DNA of 64,000 nucleotides from Coriaria nepalensis. Taxonomy: Eukaryota; Streptophyta; Magnoliopsida; Cucurbitales; Coriariaceae. The translations under genes and the position numbers were made by a program. The notes under the pieces are model-generated. The model ran no database searches. It was not told the DNA's origin and saw only the letters and a program-made list of their open reading frames with translations. Where the stretch lies: the NCBI GenBank assembly GCA_027186245.1, contig CP114498.1:3355501-3419500 (forward strand). Direction: 5' to 3'. Positions 23,166 to 34,178 of the stretch are shown here, in pieces. Position 1 is the first letter of the stretch; each line of letters opens with the position of its first letter.

Positions 23166-23670
23166 GGTATAATCTGTTTTATTTTTATTTTTTTGGTCAA
23201 CAATCTTCTTGTATCAGTTTGTCACTTTCTTGGCTCAAGTATGTAGGCTATGTTTCTGTTCTTATGTCTTATTAGGATGTCTGAGTCTAAGACAATTTTT
23301 AAAATTCCCTGCAAGTAGATACTCCCAACTCCCAGTGGTGGTGATGTGAGCCACGCCATCATTTACAAATGATGATGTGGCTCAATCACGGCTGCAGGTG
23401 GAGTACTCGAGAGTACCTAAAAAGACCTCATTAGCATCCTTTGAATTCAATCTCTTCTGGTCCCTTCACTTTGTGTTGTGACATTTAATTCTACTTGATG
23501 CATTGTTAATCAGATATGTTAATATCTTGCCCTGTTGTCGAAAATGGTAACTTTAGTCATTTTGGTTTATCATTATGAATTACATTATTCAAAGTATCGC
23601 AGTTGACAAAATTAATAGACTCTTACATTATGAAGATCAGCCTTGTAATGATCTTTAGAATTCTGAGATG
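23166..23670. other. Convergent intergenic gap
   Basis: This 505-base stretch lies between the stop of RanGAP1 and the stop of the CSP41A-like gene. It must hold both 3' untranslated regions. An imperfect inverted stretch around GATGATGTGGCTCA occurs at 23340-23400. No other gene is seen. Confidence 0.5.
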
Positions 23671-25367
23671 TTACACAGCTACTGGAACCTTAAGTGCCTC
23701 TACTATCTTGTCATCTAACTCAAATTTGATTGCCTTCTTGTCTCTTCCAATCTTCAAATACTCCTGAAACCGTTCCTTCAAATCTTCCGTAAGATTTGTT
23801 GTACTCCGCCAACCCAAAATTTCCTTTGCCGCTGTTGGCTCTGCGTAGAAATGCTGCATACACAGAAAACATAACATCAGACATCTCGGGTAAAACTTTC
23901 TTCCACGACTCGGAATTCTATTAGTTTAATTACCATGTTCCGGAAAGGAAAGGCTTTCTTAGCGTCGACTCCCACAGCTTTGGGATTGTAATGAACAATT
24001 TTAACAGGGCGACCTGCTGCTTGGGCACAGAGCTTGGCAATCCTGTCTAGAGTTACTGCCCGGTCACTCACACAGTTGAAGATGTTTTGGGATGCAGCAG
24101 CTGGTTTCTCAACAGCGTGTAGAAGCATAGAAGGTAAATCCCGAACATGGGAGATGTTTGTGAGCTGCATCCCAGAACCTGGGATCGGAACCGGCGTGTC
24201 CCGAACAATTCCTGTTCAAAAGTATTATGTATATTACAATTAAGCATTAACAATATAAGGATACAAATATATACATAGGATATCTTACGGTCAAAGAACC
24301 ACTCCTCGCAGTCTTTGTTGTTTCCGGAGCCGATCATGTATTGAGGATGGAAAATGGCCCAAGAACTGAAAACCTCTGCCATGTATTGTTCGACAGCAAC
24401 ATGGCCTGCATCTCCTTTAACGACATCCTGTAATAGTGAATTGTTATTTCTCCTTTTTTTTCTTAATTAGAATTCTTCCCTTAAAGTAGAAATGAAAATC
24501 CAAAAAAGATATTCTCATAGAAATAATGTTGTTAAACATAATCATTACCCCTTCAACATGAGGAAGCTCTTCGGCGGCTTGTAGATTCCGGCACTGCTTA
24601 TGTACAGAAACTGCTTCACGCCAGAGCTCTTGGCCCAGTCAATAACAGGCCTAATTAAAAGAATCAATGTAAATCACTTTTATAAGCACGCAGTTTGCTA
24701 TGTTTGATGATCTAATCAAAGTACAGTTTGGCCAAACTCCAGTTTTACAGAAACTCGGGTTTAGCATGAAATCGACGTACTTGACAGTATCAATGCCTTT
24801 TGGCATTGTTGTCCAAAACTACATCAAATGCTGCCCCTTCCAACACTTTTCCCACATCTCCTGGATTTTCCCAAACCGTTTTTCCTCCAGAACTCACAAT
24901 TTCCTGCCAAAACACAGTAAATAAGAGAAAATTCAACCCTAATCAAAATATGCAAAAAACCCAGTTGATGAGAATAGAGTACTGAGAATCTGGTGAAAGG
25001 AGGCTTCTTCATCTTGTCGGAAGCCTCATCACCAACGGTCAAAACGGTGACGTCATGGGAAGAAGCCAGAAGCTCTTTAGAGAAATAGAATCCAAAAACG
25101 GCGTGGCCACCGCTGTTAGTGTCTACAATCAGAACTTTCTTCTTCTCTGCAGAAGAGCTTGCCTTGACGCTCAAGGAACAGGTTTTAAAAGGTCTAGTGA
25201 TTTTTGAAGTGTGGGTGAGGAAAGGAATTGGAGAAATGGAGAGAGAGGAAGAAAGAAGAGAGAGTGAGAAGCGAGAAGAACAGGAGGTGGACGGGAAATG
25301 GGGAAGATGTGTGGTGGGCTTGGTGGAGAAGATGAGGGAGGAAGAAGATAAGAGTAGCAGCAGCCAT
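23671..25367 (-). pseudogene. CSP41A: CSP41A-like chloroplast RNA-binding protein gene with three frameshifts
   Basis: Six exons with normal splice sites match CSP41a: 25367-24983, 24903-24781, 24650-24549, 24427-24289, 24211-23934 and 23853-23671. CSP41a is an SDR-like, NAD-fold RNA-binding endonuclease of plastid nucleoids and polysomes. Landmarks include [18 protein letters not shown], the [17 protein letters not shown] block and [11 protein letters not shown]. Three one-base shifts break the frame. The ATG at 25367 is out of frame with the serine-rich transit peptide. A run of four A (plus-strand T, 24798-24801) has one base too many before the expected GIDTVK. One base is missing near 24571-24581, before EELPHVEG. 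The last three exons are clean. Other genes in the window show no such breaks, which favours a real lesion, but sequencing or assembly error remains possible. If intact, it would be about 400 residues. Confidence 0.8.
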
Positions 25368-25950
25368 TGACTGTTGTTTAGAGCTCTATCGTTTTAGAGC
25401 CAACCGGCAGTTATTTTTTTTATTGTTTCCTGGCATTAGATATATAACAAGATAACGGCCCTTTTCAGTTCCCACATCCCACCTATTACCTAAAATTTCA
25501 TGTTCCTGATGTCAAAACAAAAATGGTTCATTAGGTTTACCTTTTGATGGAGTTATAGGTAAAATGAGAGTTTTGTTCTTGAATTAAATATTCAGATGCA
25601 ATTTCAATAGTTGCATTGATTCCAACTGTCCTAAAGTCATGTCTATTCTTAAAAGTAACACGTACATGAACGTAAACATTACTAAAGCCAAAAAAGTTTG
25701 TCGGGATTCGGTTCTAACTTTATATTTTTTAACTAGAAAACTTAGTCTAGATCAATCGCAAAATTGATTTAACCATCATAACGAGCGAACATCATCTGAA
25801 GAAGGCATCGTTTTCATTCGTATCTTATTTGAAAAGAGAATTATTATGTTATCCCAATTGAGAGTAATATATATGATATATATTCATATTATTATCATAT
25901 TCAATATATGAGTATATATTCCTCCTTTGTTGATTGCTGCAAACCTTCAC
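25368..25950. other. CSP41A upstream region
   Basis: This is the promoter side of the minus-strand CSP41A-like gene, including a short leader up to about 25400. No further gene is seen. LINE sequence begins to be recognisable from about 25955. Confidence 0.4.
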
Positions 25951-26829
25951 TTGAAGAAATAAACACCTACATTAAGAACCAATGGGGTTTAGAAGGTAAA
26001 TTCATTATGGGATTGTTGGATTATTGATTGCTTCTTATTCGCTTTTTCCTCAAGAAGGATATGCTACTAGCTTTGACAAGAGAGGTCTCCTCTATTAGAG
26101 GTTCTTCTACAAAATTCATAGATGGAACAAAGCATATAACAACAAGCAAAATGCGTCCATTACTCCAGTATGAATACAACTCCCTAAACTACCAATAAAT
26201 TATTATGTCCCTGAGATGCTTCATGCTATTGCTAGCATGGCACGTAATGTTCTCCAGGTAATGTTCTCCTTATAGACTCGACTACTTTAACTCTCACCCA
26301 TCTTAATGTAACTAGTCTTTGTATTTGGTGAAAAAATTAAGGATTGAATTTGGTTCGAGTTTGATTGAATTGAAAAATTAATAACAACAGATTCTGCAAT
26401 AGAAAAAAAAAGAAGAAAAAATAGAACAAAGAAGGATTGATAAAAATATGAAATTTAAATTTTATTGATTGAAATTAATTAACTAAATAGTAATTACAAA
26501 CTGAAGCTAAAATTTCTAAATTATGATTACAAAAATTAATTTAGACATAGACTACTTAGGAGACAACAAATTAGTTGTTTTAGGTATAAGAAGACAATTT
26601 CTGTTTCGCACTCTTAATTTAGTAAAACTATTAAAATAAAGATTTTGACTAACATGACATCTAATGGATATATTCTTCTATCAAATGCTCTAATACACTT
26701 CTAATGAGTTTGAAAACTTACTGAAATCAGATTTGGCTCAAAATGAATTCAAACTTGCAGATTTGCCTTTCTGATTGAGCAACAGACAAACCAAAATTGC
26801 AGCTGCTTCTATCGCTGATATAACAAATG

Positions 26830-26961
26830 TCGACCCATTGACCTATTGACTCATCTAGTGCGTCGAGCTATTGAGTACTTCGACCCATCGAGTATATCGA
26901 ACCATTGAATACATTAACCCATTGAGTCATTCAACCCATAGAGTACTTCGATCCATCGACC
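26830..26961. repeat. Degenerate minisatellite (TCGACCCATTGA-like)
   Basis: Seven or eight imperfect units of about 16-18 bases, built from (T)CGA(C/A)CCATTGAGTA-like words, lie inside the copia insertion. They are probably part of its long-terminal-repeat-derived arm. Confidence 0.65.
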
Positions 26962-29014
26962 TTACTCATCTATAATAGAATATAATTCCTTCAATTTTCA
27001 TTTGATCTAACCGATTCTTCTTGAAACAAGTTTTTTTTTAGTTTTCTTCAACTGTAGGAATGGTGATCAACTCCAAAATCTATTGAACCCAAACAATTAA
27101 CTCTGATCACTCTTCTTGTTCATTAGAAAATAGTTTCACCTTGTTCAAACACTCCTTGGAACCATTGCTAATGATGCCCATCATGTTTCTAAAATACTAA
27201 GAACCATTATTCATCACAAGTTTCCTATTAGCGGCCAAAGGATTGGACATTGGCTTTCTTCTTTCTATTTTGAACTTCTTGATTGAACTTTTTGCATAAT
27301 TCTCTGGTTTGTCAACTAGAATCCCAATGTGATTCTTATCTATCATTTTCAGCTCCTCCTTCATTGGTCCACATACATATGAATGCACCAATTAAAGTCT
27401 CTCTTTTGCTCTATAAGCTTGATTTCTAGGAAAAGAACTTCTCTTCAATTTCCCAAGCCGATAGTTTTGACAAATTTGCTCTTGAGGTTCTACTTGAGGC
27501 AAATCTTCAACCATTTCTTTTGAGCTCAAGGTCTATATTGCTTTGAGGTCAATATGGCTGAACCACTTGCGTCACTTTCATGACCCATCACTCTTACAAA
27601 TCAAGGCTTGATGACTCCGCTAAACAAAAAAGTTGTTGTGACTTACTGGAATTTTCACCACTTGCTTCTTACTTGCATCCAAGATGGTACAATGATCATT
27701 TTTAGACAATAATGTGCAGCCTTTCTTCACCAACTGACCAATACCTAGCAAGTTGTGCTTCAAGTCACGAACTAGAAACACATTGGCAATCAATTATTTA
27801 TTGCCGTTTCTGGTTTTAACAAAAACCGTTCCTCTTCCATGAACTTTTTCTCCTTTTTCATTTCTAATCATGATTGTGGTTGGGAAACTTTTGTCCAGCT
27901 CTTTGAAAAGACTCTCATTATGAGTCATGTGGTTAGTACAACCACTATCTATGAACCATTCATTTCTTGATCTATTCTTGACAGATTTTGTGGCCATTAA
28001 GAGTAGTTCTTCCTCTTTAACTTCTTCTATTGCATTGGCTCTTTGTGGTTGAGGATTGCCTCTTGGTTTCCTTATGTAATCCTTCTCAACATGACTAAAC
28101 AACTTGCAAAAGTTGCATTGTGGTTTTCCCTTTCAATAATAGTTCTTCTATGTGTGATTCTTCCTCTTGCATATATTGCAAGGAGGAGATTGTTTCTTCT
28201 CTGAGTTCCTCTAGAATTGCTTGAACCTTATGAGCAAGTGGATCAATTCTTCAATTGCCTTTGTTCTCTATCATGAAAGCTTCTTCTATCTCCCCTTCTT
28301 TCAGCTTAGAATTCCTTTGCTCTTTTGCTTGAAGAGAGCCAATAAGCTATGACATAATCAAAGTCTCTAGATTTTTGCTTTCTTCAATTGCATCGATCTT
28401 AGAATCAAACTTGGTACACTGACCAAAACCTTGTCAACCAGCATCTTTTCAATTACATATGCTCCAAGTAACTTTATCTGGTTGGATACTTATAACAATC
28501 TACCTGTATAGCTCTTGACAATTCATCTTCATTCATCTTGAGCCTTTCAAACTTTCTATTAAGACTCAGGAGTCTGATGGTTTCATCCTTTTTATCCCTT
28601 GAAATTCTGTTTTCAAGAGACCAAGCTTTTTTGGCAACTTCTACACCCATGATCCTGTGAAGATGTCATCACTGATTACTGAATGCAGTATAAACAAAGC
28701 CTTGTGGTTATTTTGCTTAATCACTTTATGTTTTATGATCTGTTGGACTATGTAGTCCACTTCTTCATCAGGTTCTTCATACCCGTCATCCACTACCTCC
28801 TGTAGACTAAGTGCCTTCAAATAGGTGGTCATTTTTGTTGACCAAAATCGGTAGCCTTCTCCAGTAAATGCTGGAGGTCCAATCAAGTTCAACCTTTTAG
28901 TAGCCATATCTAGCTTGCTATTTTTTTTTTTTTTTTTTTGTGTTTGTGGATTGAAAATGTTTTAGAGGTATTTTAGAAGATGAGTTTGATGAGAATTAGA
29001 TGGCTACAATGTGT

Positions 29015-29026
29015 GCTCTGATACCA
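29015..29026 (-). other. Copia primer-binding site
   Basis: On the minus strand the 12 bases read TGGTATCAGAGC, complementary to the 3' end of initiator tRNA-Met. It sits just inside the LTR-like arm (29166-29030) and about 110 bases upstream of the gag ATG, the expected order for a minus-strand copia element. Confidence 0.85.
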
Positions 29027-31535
29027 TTTTAGAAAAATTTAAGTTTCAAATTTCATCAATACTCTGCTATTCTGTTTTCTCTATTTTTTCCGTTGCAGAA
29101 TCTATTTTTGCTGGTTTTCGAGTTCAATGAAATTCAAACCAACTTCAATATTTAATTTTTCCGACAATATTGGGGTGGATCTCTCCAAATCTGTACCAAC
29201 AAAGATCTGGATTGGTAAGCAAGAAGGATTCTTCCAATAAATTGTTTATGAAAGACTCCCATCTTTCCAAACACTGTAATGTATAGGGATATATGGAGAA
29301 TAATTGTCGGCTGAAACACCATCTTTTTCAACCTTTGAATAATGAAACGGAGGCTGTTAATACTCAACAATTGTCCACGCTTTCCAAGTAAGCAAAAATA
29401 CTTTTAAGCAGGATTACAAAAGCCAACTCTCATCTGTTTCTAATCAAGAACCAGGCGGAAGAATCTAGCTTTTATGGAAGGATCATCTTGAAGTTCAAGT
29501 TGTCTGGATCAATAAGTAGTTTATAGCATGCGCGAATGCAGGGGGGTGGTTGTGATTTCAACATCATCAGATTTGGCGCATAAAAACTTGGGAGAGTTAG
29601 TCCTTCTTATCCAGCTATGTCAGAGTTCGATAATTGTATTCATGAGGCGGGTCTTATTAACCTACCTTTTCAGGATTCAACTATACTCACTGCAATAATA
29701 GAGGGGGTTTGGCTAAAGTTTACTCTAATTTAGATCGTATTCTCGTGTCTCCTGAAATATGCACTATGTTCAGTGGGAAAGTGGTCCACTTAGGCTACCT
29801 TCTAATCATTGTCCTATTATATTGTACTCGGACTCTTTTTCTTGTACGCTGGCCTTGGTCTCTTTCACTAATCAACGGATGCGGTCCACGAATAATACTT
29901 TCTTGGACACAGTTAGGTCGGCTTGGCTGGGTATGCATCTTAATCCTTTCCAAAATTTGGTCATGAAGCTGTAACATACCAGATCTGTGCTGAAAGCGTG
30001 GAATAGGAATACTTTTGGGAATTTTTTTTGTGGAATCGGAAACTTGGAGGGACAAAGTGGAAGCATGCGACATGGCTCTTCATTCGGGTTAGTTTGATCA
30101 AGTGCGGATAATCTTAGGGTTGCTACAAAATTCTATCAAAATTGCCTATTAAAGGAAGAGATTTACTGGAAACAAAAGTCTCGAGAGAGATGGATTAAAG
30201 AGGGGTTGGGGACACAAACTTTTTCACTCTTCTATTCAGAATAAAAATAAAAGTTTGAATCTTAGTAACATTAAGAATGAGAATGGTTCCAGCCTCTTTA
30301 ACCCTAGTGATTTTCGTCAAGCTGCCATTGAACTTTTCCATCGTCTTTACACTTCAGAGGAGGTGCATTTTGAATATAATATGTTTGAATGTATTTCTTC
30401 CATACTCACACAGGAGGATAATGCTAGAGCATTCTAGTTCCTTTTACAATAGAGGAAGTCAAGGAGGAGGCCCTTTGGTCCATTGATGTTGATAGTGGTC
30501 CATTGTTGGGATGTGGTTAACTCAGATGTTTTAGCAGCGGAAAATTATTTTCTCCAAGGGCATGCTTTACCAGAGGCAATGACTATCACTCTTTTGGTTT
30601 TAATTCCAAAAATGAGTACTCCGACTTCCTTAAAGGATTTCCGCTCCATCAGTCTTTGCAATGTTTGTTATAAGATTTTTTTCAAAGTCTCAATACTGTT
30701 TTGTTCAAGATCGTTCAATTATGGAGGTAATGGGTCTAACACACGAGTTGTCTAGAGATATGGGGAAAATGGTAGATGGTGGAAATGTTATTTTCAAACT
30801 TGACATAATGAAGGCATACAATCAGATAGATAAAATGGTCTTTCTTGGACTCTATCCTCCATAACTTTGGTTTCTCTCCTCTATTGCGTACAGTTATATC
30901 AAATTGTTACATGGGGGTAAATTTCTCAGTTGTGTTCCAAGGCGTTTACAAAGGTTAGTTTAAGGGGGATTCGATTTCTCCCATGCTATTTATTATAGCT
31001 AAGGAATGGCTCAGCAGAAGCATTACAAATGCGGTTCAAACTGCTTCAATCATTCCTCACAAACCCAAGCATGGATGCCCCATTATCTCTCCTTACAAAT
31101 CCAATCATTCCTTACAAATGCAGCTCAAACTGGTTCAAACAGTTTGCGGATGATACTCTAATCTTCACAAATGGCGGTATTCAATCTATTAGAGCTTTAA
31201 TGAACGTTATCAAAGTGTATGAGAAGGCATCGAGTCAAAGGGTAAATATTTCAAAAAGTACTTTTTACGTTCGAGCAAACTGTCCTATTGTTAGAAGCAA
31301 CATGATTTTCCACAGCACCGGTTTTCAAAAACGCACAATGCCTTGCATCTATCTCGGGTCTCCTATTTCGTACGGTCACATTAAAATTTCTCATTTCCAG
31401 GATTTGGTGGATAAGGTATCGAACAAACTAGAAGGATGGAAATCTCATTTCTTTTCTAGCGGTGGCAAACTGATTATCATCAAACATGTTCTCTCCCATT
31501 CCCATCTATCGTTTAACTTTGATTTCGATTCCTAA

Positions 31536-31990
31536 GAAGGTGCTTCGCTTCATAACCTTGAACCAATCATAGTTAGGTTTTTTTGAGGTTCTCGTGACGG
31601 TGATCGAAAGAGATATTGTGTAAGTTGTTTAAAATCAGGGGATTTAAGTCTTAGCCTGCCGTGATCTTAATGATTCTTGTAAATATTTTTCTTGATGTGT
31701 TTTTTTTCTTTGTGTTTACAGAATAATAGGAACAAAATTTATTTTATCAAATTGTAATCACTTTTTTTTAATGATACTGGTAGGAGTACTATTAAACTAC
31801 AATCTGATTTTCTTATTTAAAAAATTCTTTATTACCCATAAATAAACTATCAATCTCCTCTTAAAAAAATAAAAAAAAAAAATAAAAAAAAAATAAAAAA
31901 ATTCAAATTCTCATTTTCCTTTCAAAGATTATATAGATGAGACGAGGGATCTGGAATGAAATTTGAAGTCTTGAGATGTAGAAACAGAAA
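31536..31990. other. Intergenic, A/T-rich, no gene seen
   Basis: A fading 3' end of the LINE passes into A-rich DNA (AAAAAAT-type runs at 31862-31905). Nothing coding is recognisable. Confidence 0.4.
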
Positions 31991-31996
31991 CAGAAA

Positions 31997-32145
31997 ATTA
32001 AAACACAAGTGGGGGGCCCCACTTCTCTATTGACCTGTTCATTCAGGCACGGTGGAGTTCAGTCCCACTAGATTAATTAAAACACAAGTGGGGCCCATAG
32101 ATTGAAAAAATATGTAATATAGAACGTTGCCTGCCCCTCTTATTT
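31997..32145 (+). promoter_or_regulatory. Repeated GTGGGGCC-type motifs and TATA-like box
   Basis: An 18-base direct repeat (ATTAAAACACAAGTGGGG) occurs at 31997-32014 and 32076-32093. Its GTGGGGCC form matches the class I TCP-binding core GTGGGNCC. The first copy extends into an inverted repeat, AAGTGGGG / CCCCACTT at 32007-32024 with a 2-base loop. A TTATTTAAAT TATA-like box lies at about 32139. The coding start is 100 bases further on. Confidence 0.4.
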
Positions 32146-32243
32146 AAATTTCCAATCCACTGTAAAGTAGAAAGCCTCACCGCTCTTCGATACTAGCCGT
32201 TACACCTTACCTTCCTTCTACCTCTCAACTATCTATCTAGCTC

Positions 32244-33797
32244 ATGGCTTCTTCCTCAGTCGATTCTCCATCTCCTTCACACCTTCAGGTTCTTCTCCTT
32301 CTTCTTCTTCTTCTTCTTTTGAGCTCTGTTTGGTGGTAACGCATTATTCTTCAACTTGATTTACAGGGAGGAAGCACAAGCTTGATGGGTTCTTCTTCGC
32401 TGTGCAGTCCATCATCTGACAAAAAATTCTGGAGCAATCTCAGAAGCCGGGTTGATGTTCTTCTCGAGGAGGGAAATTGCAAGATTCAAACTAAGAAGCA
32501 CCCACTTACTAATTTGGATCCCAATTTGGTCACTCTTGCTGTGAGTTTTCTGTTTTCTCAATTCTGGGTTCAAATGTTTTAACTTTTTTCTAATCAATTT
32601 TTAATTTTTAATTGAAATTTGAGTTTTCTATCAAATTTGGATTGATGGGTGATTTTACTTTAGAATGTCAGCAAATCGGAGCGGGCTAAGCGATTGAAGG
32701 AAGATTCATTGCTTTTATTAAGAGGGTTTGATTCCATTGGTCAAACTCTTTCTCAGCTATCAAACACCCTCGACAATGCTTTACAGGTAGGGAATAATCT
32801 CTAATTTCAAACTTTCTTCCAAGCCATAAAGAGAAGGAAAATAACTTACTCTCAAGAAAAAAATTACCTCATTTTAAGTTTCATTTTAGTTTGGTTTTTT
32901 CCCCTGTTTCCTCTGTTTTAGGGAGCTAAAGATCTAGCTAAACCACCTACAATTACCGAAATCTACCTCGGAAATTTGAAGAAATCAGAGACCGAAGAAG
33001 AAGAAGTTCCTGGAAAAGAGCAAGAAAGTGAAGAGTCCGAGACAGGAAGAGGAGGAGGAATGAAAAGGAAGTTTGATAAGAGTCGCTGCCCTGAGGTGGA
33101 TTCAGAAGTGGCAAATGAGCAAAATGTACCAACAGACAACATCAAGTTCAAAAAGGCCAAGAATGTTAGTTCGTCTCGTTCTCTCTTTCACACCAACTAA
33201 TTTCTTTTTTTGACTGAATTTAATTTAATTTTTTTCTCATTTCCTCAGCTTGCAGTTACAATGGCATCAAAGGCCTCCTTTCTCGCAAGAGAGCTAAAAT
33301 CGCTAAAATCGAATCTCTGTTTTATGCAAGAAAGACACACTTTGCTTGAGGAGGAGAATCGGAGGCTTCGCAATGGATTTGACAATGGAATCCATCCCGA
33401 AGAAGATGATCTGGTAATAGATCTCTAAAAGTAAATAAAATAAAAAAAGTATTAGTTATAAAGGTACTAACTTAGGTTGTCATTTTGATGATGATGATGG
33501 GGGATGCAGGTGAGGCTTCAATTGGAGGCACTATTATCTGAGAAATCGAGACTAGCAAATGAAAATGCAAATCTAGTGAGGGAAAATCAGTGTCTACACC
33601 AACTAGTTGAGTACCATCAACTTACCTCTCATGATCTATCTGAATCATATGAACAAGTTATGCAAGGCTTGTGCTTGGATTTCTCATCGCCTATTCCGGA
33701 AGGAGAAAATCTAGATGAAGAAGACGACAACGATGATGATGGTCGTTTTAGCCTCTCAGCTTCCCTTGATCAGAAGTTCCAAGAAGAAGATCAGTAA
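32244..33797 (+). CDS. Coiled-coil protein, At4g02800-like (annotated GRIP/coiled-coil)
   Basis: Six in-phase exons (32244-32288, 32367-32540, 32664-32786, 32922-33164, 33249-33413, 33510-33797) encode 345 residues with clean GT-AG borders. The protein begins with a Ser/Pro-rich leader, then a conserved helical block (FWSNLRSRVDVLLEE, LKEDSLLLLRGFDSIGQTL). A charged Glu/Lys segment follows (residues about 125-190). Leucine-heptad coiled coils come next (ASFLARELKSLKSN, RHTLLEEENRRLR, LEALLSEKSRLANENA). The C-terminus is acidic. No enzymatic motif is visible; a scaffold or cytoskeletal-associated role is only a guess. By memory it resembles Arabidopsis At4g02800, whose neighbours are DGP3 and FAF1, and homologues of both are in this window. 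The start ATG is first in frame after the TATA-like box. Confidence 0.85.
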
Positions 33798-34178
33798 AAA
33801 TGAGAAAAACAGCAAAAATGAAAGCGATGTAGATATCTCTAGTGTTTATTTTGCTTCCTTGTTTCACTGATGCAATTAGTTAATTTTTCGATTTTATTGG
33901 ACCCTTCTAACCCAGTACCTTAAGCATCATTGCAACTTCATAATATAAATAATTCAGGTTTAACTAAATGAAGATTAGAGAAGAACCTAAACGAAGTAAT
34001 TACAAACACAGGTTTAACTAAACACAGCAAGACATTAAGTTCAAGAAACTGAAAAAGACGAATAAGCATATTCGACAATTAGACAACCACATAAATTCAT
34101 GAAACCAAAAAAGAAACATATTTTTACAGCGACATTTTCAGCCAAACGTACTCAATACATACAACTACCATAATACAT
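33798..34178. other. Convergent 381-base gap
   Basis: This stretch holds the 3' untranslated regions of the two convergent coiled-coil genes. An 11-base word (CAGGTTTAACT) recurs at about 33956 and 34010. No other feature is seen. Confidence 0.5.

Larger units (their letters stand above)
26326..29166 (-). mobile_element. Ty1/copia-type retrotransposon, internally deleted, nested in the LINE
   Basis: On the minus strand a gag start (MATKRLNLIGPPAFTGEGYR, 28907) follows a tRNA-Met primer-binding site. A zinc-knuckle and protease region comes next (WFIDSGCTNHMTHN, about 27960), then a short frame at 27391-27197. That frame joins an integrase piece (VHSYVCGPM), the start of reverse transcriptase (ILVDKPENY) and a late reverse-transcriptase piece (IKKFKIERRKPMSNPL); the catalytic cores are missing. 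The element runs from TG at 26326 to CA at 29166 and is flanked by 5-base near-copies GTATT (26321-26325) and ATATT (29167-29171). Removing it restores the LINE frame. The two ends are related as inverted, not direct, copies over roughly 120 bases, which is unusual. It cannot be autonomous. Confidence 0.82.
25955..31535 (+). mobile_element. Decayed L1-type LINE, split by a copia insertion
   Basis: Non-LTR retrotransposon coding fragments run along the plus strand. ORF1 (nucleic-acid-binding, DUF4283-type) starts near 25980 (WGLEGKFIMGLLDY) and continues with LPKLPINYYVPEMLHAIA at about 26180-26240. It is then interrupted by 26326-29166 and resumes at once with GVDLSKSVPTKIWIG (29172 on). The apurinic endonuclease remnant spans about 29560-29850 (INLPFQD, GLAKVYSNLDRILVSPE). 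Reverse transcriptase follows: LVLIPKMSTPTSLKDFRSIS at 30595, QDRSIMEVMGLTHEL at 30705, and the catalytic QFADDTLIF at about 31140. The sequence fades after 31535. Stops and shifts are frequent, so it is inactive. An internal 12-base tandem copy (GTAATGTTCTCC) occurs at about 26244-26271. Confidence 0.85.
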
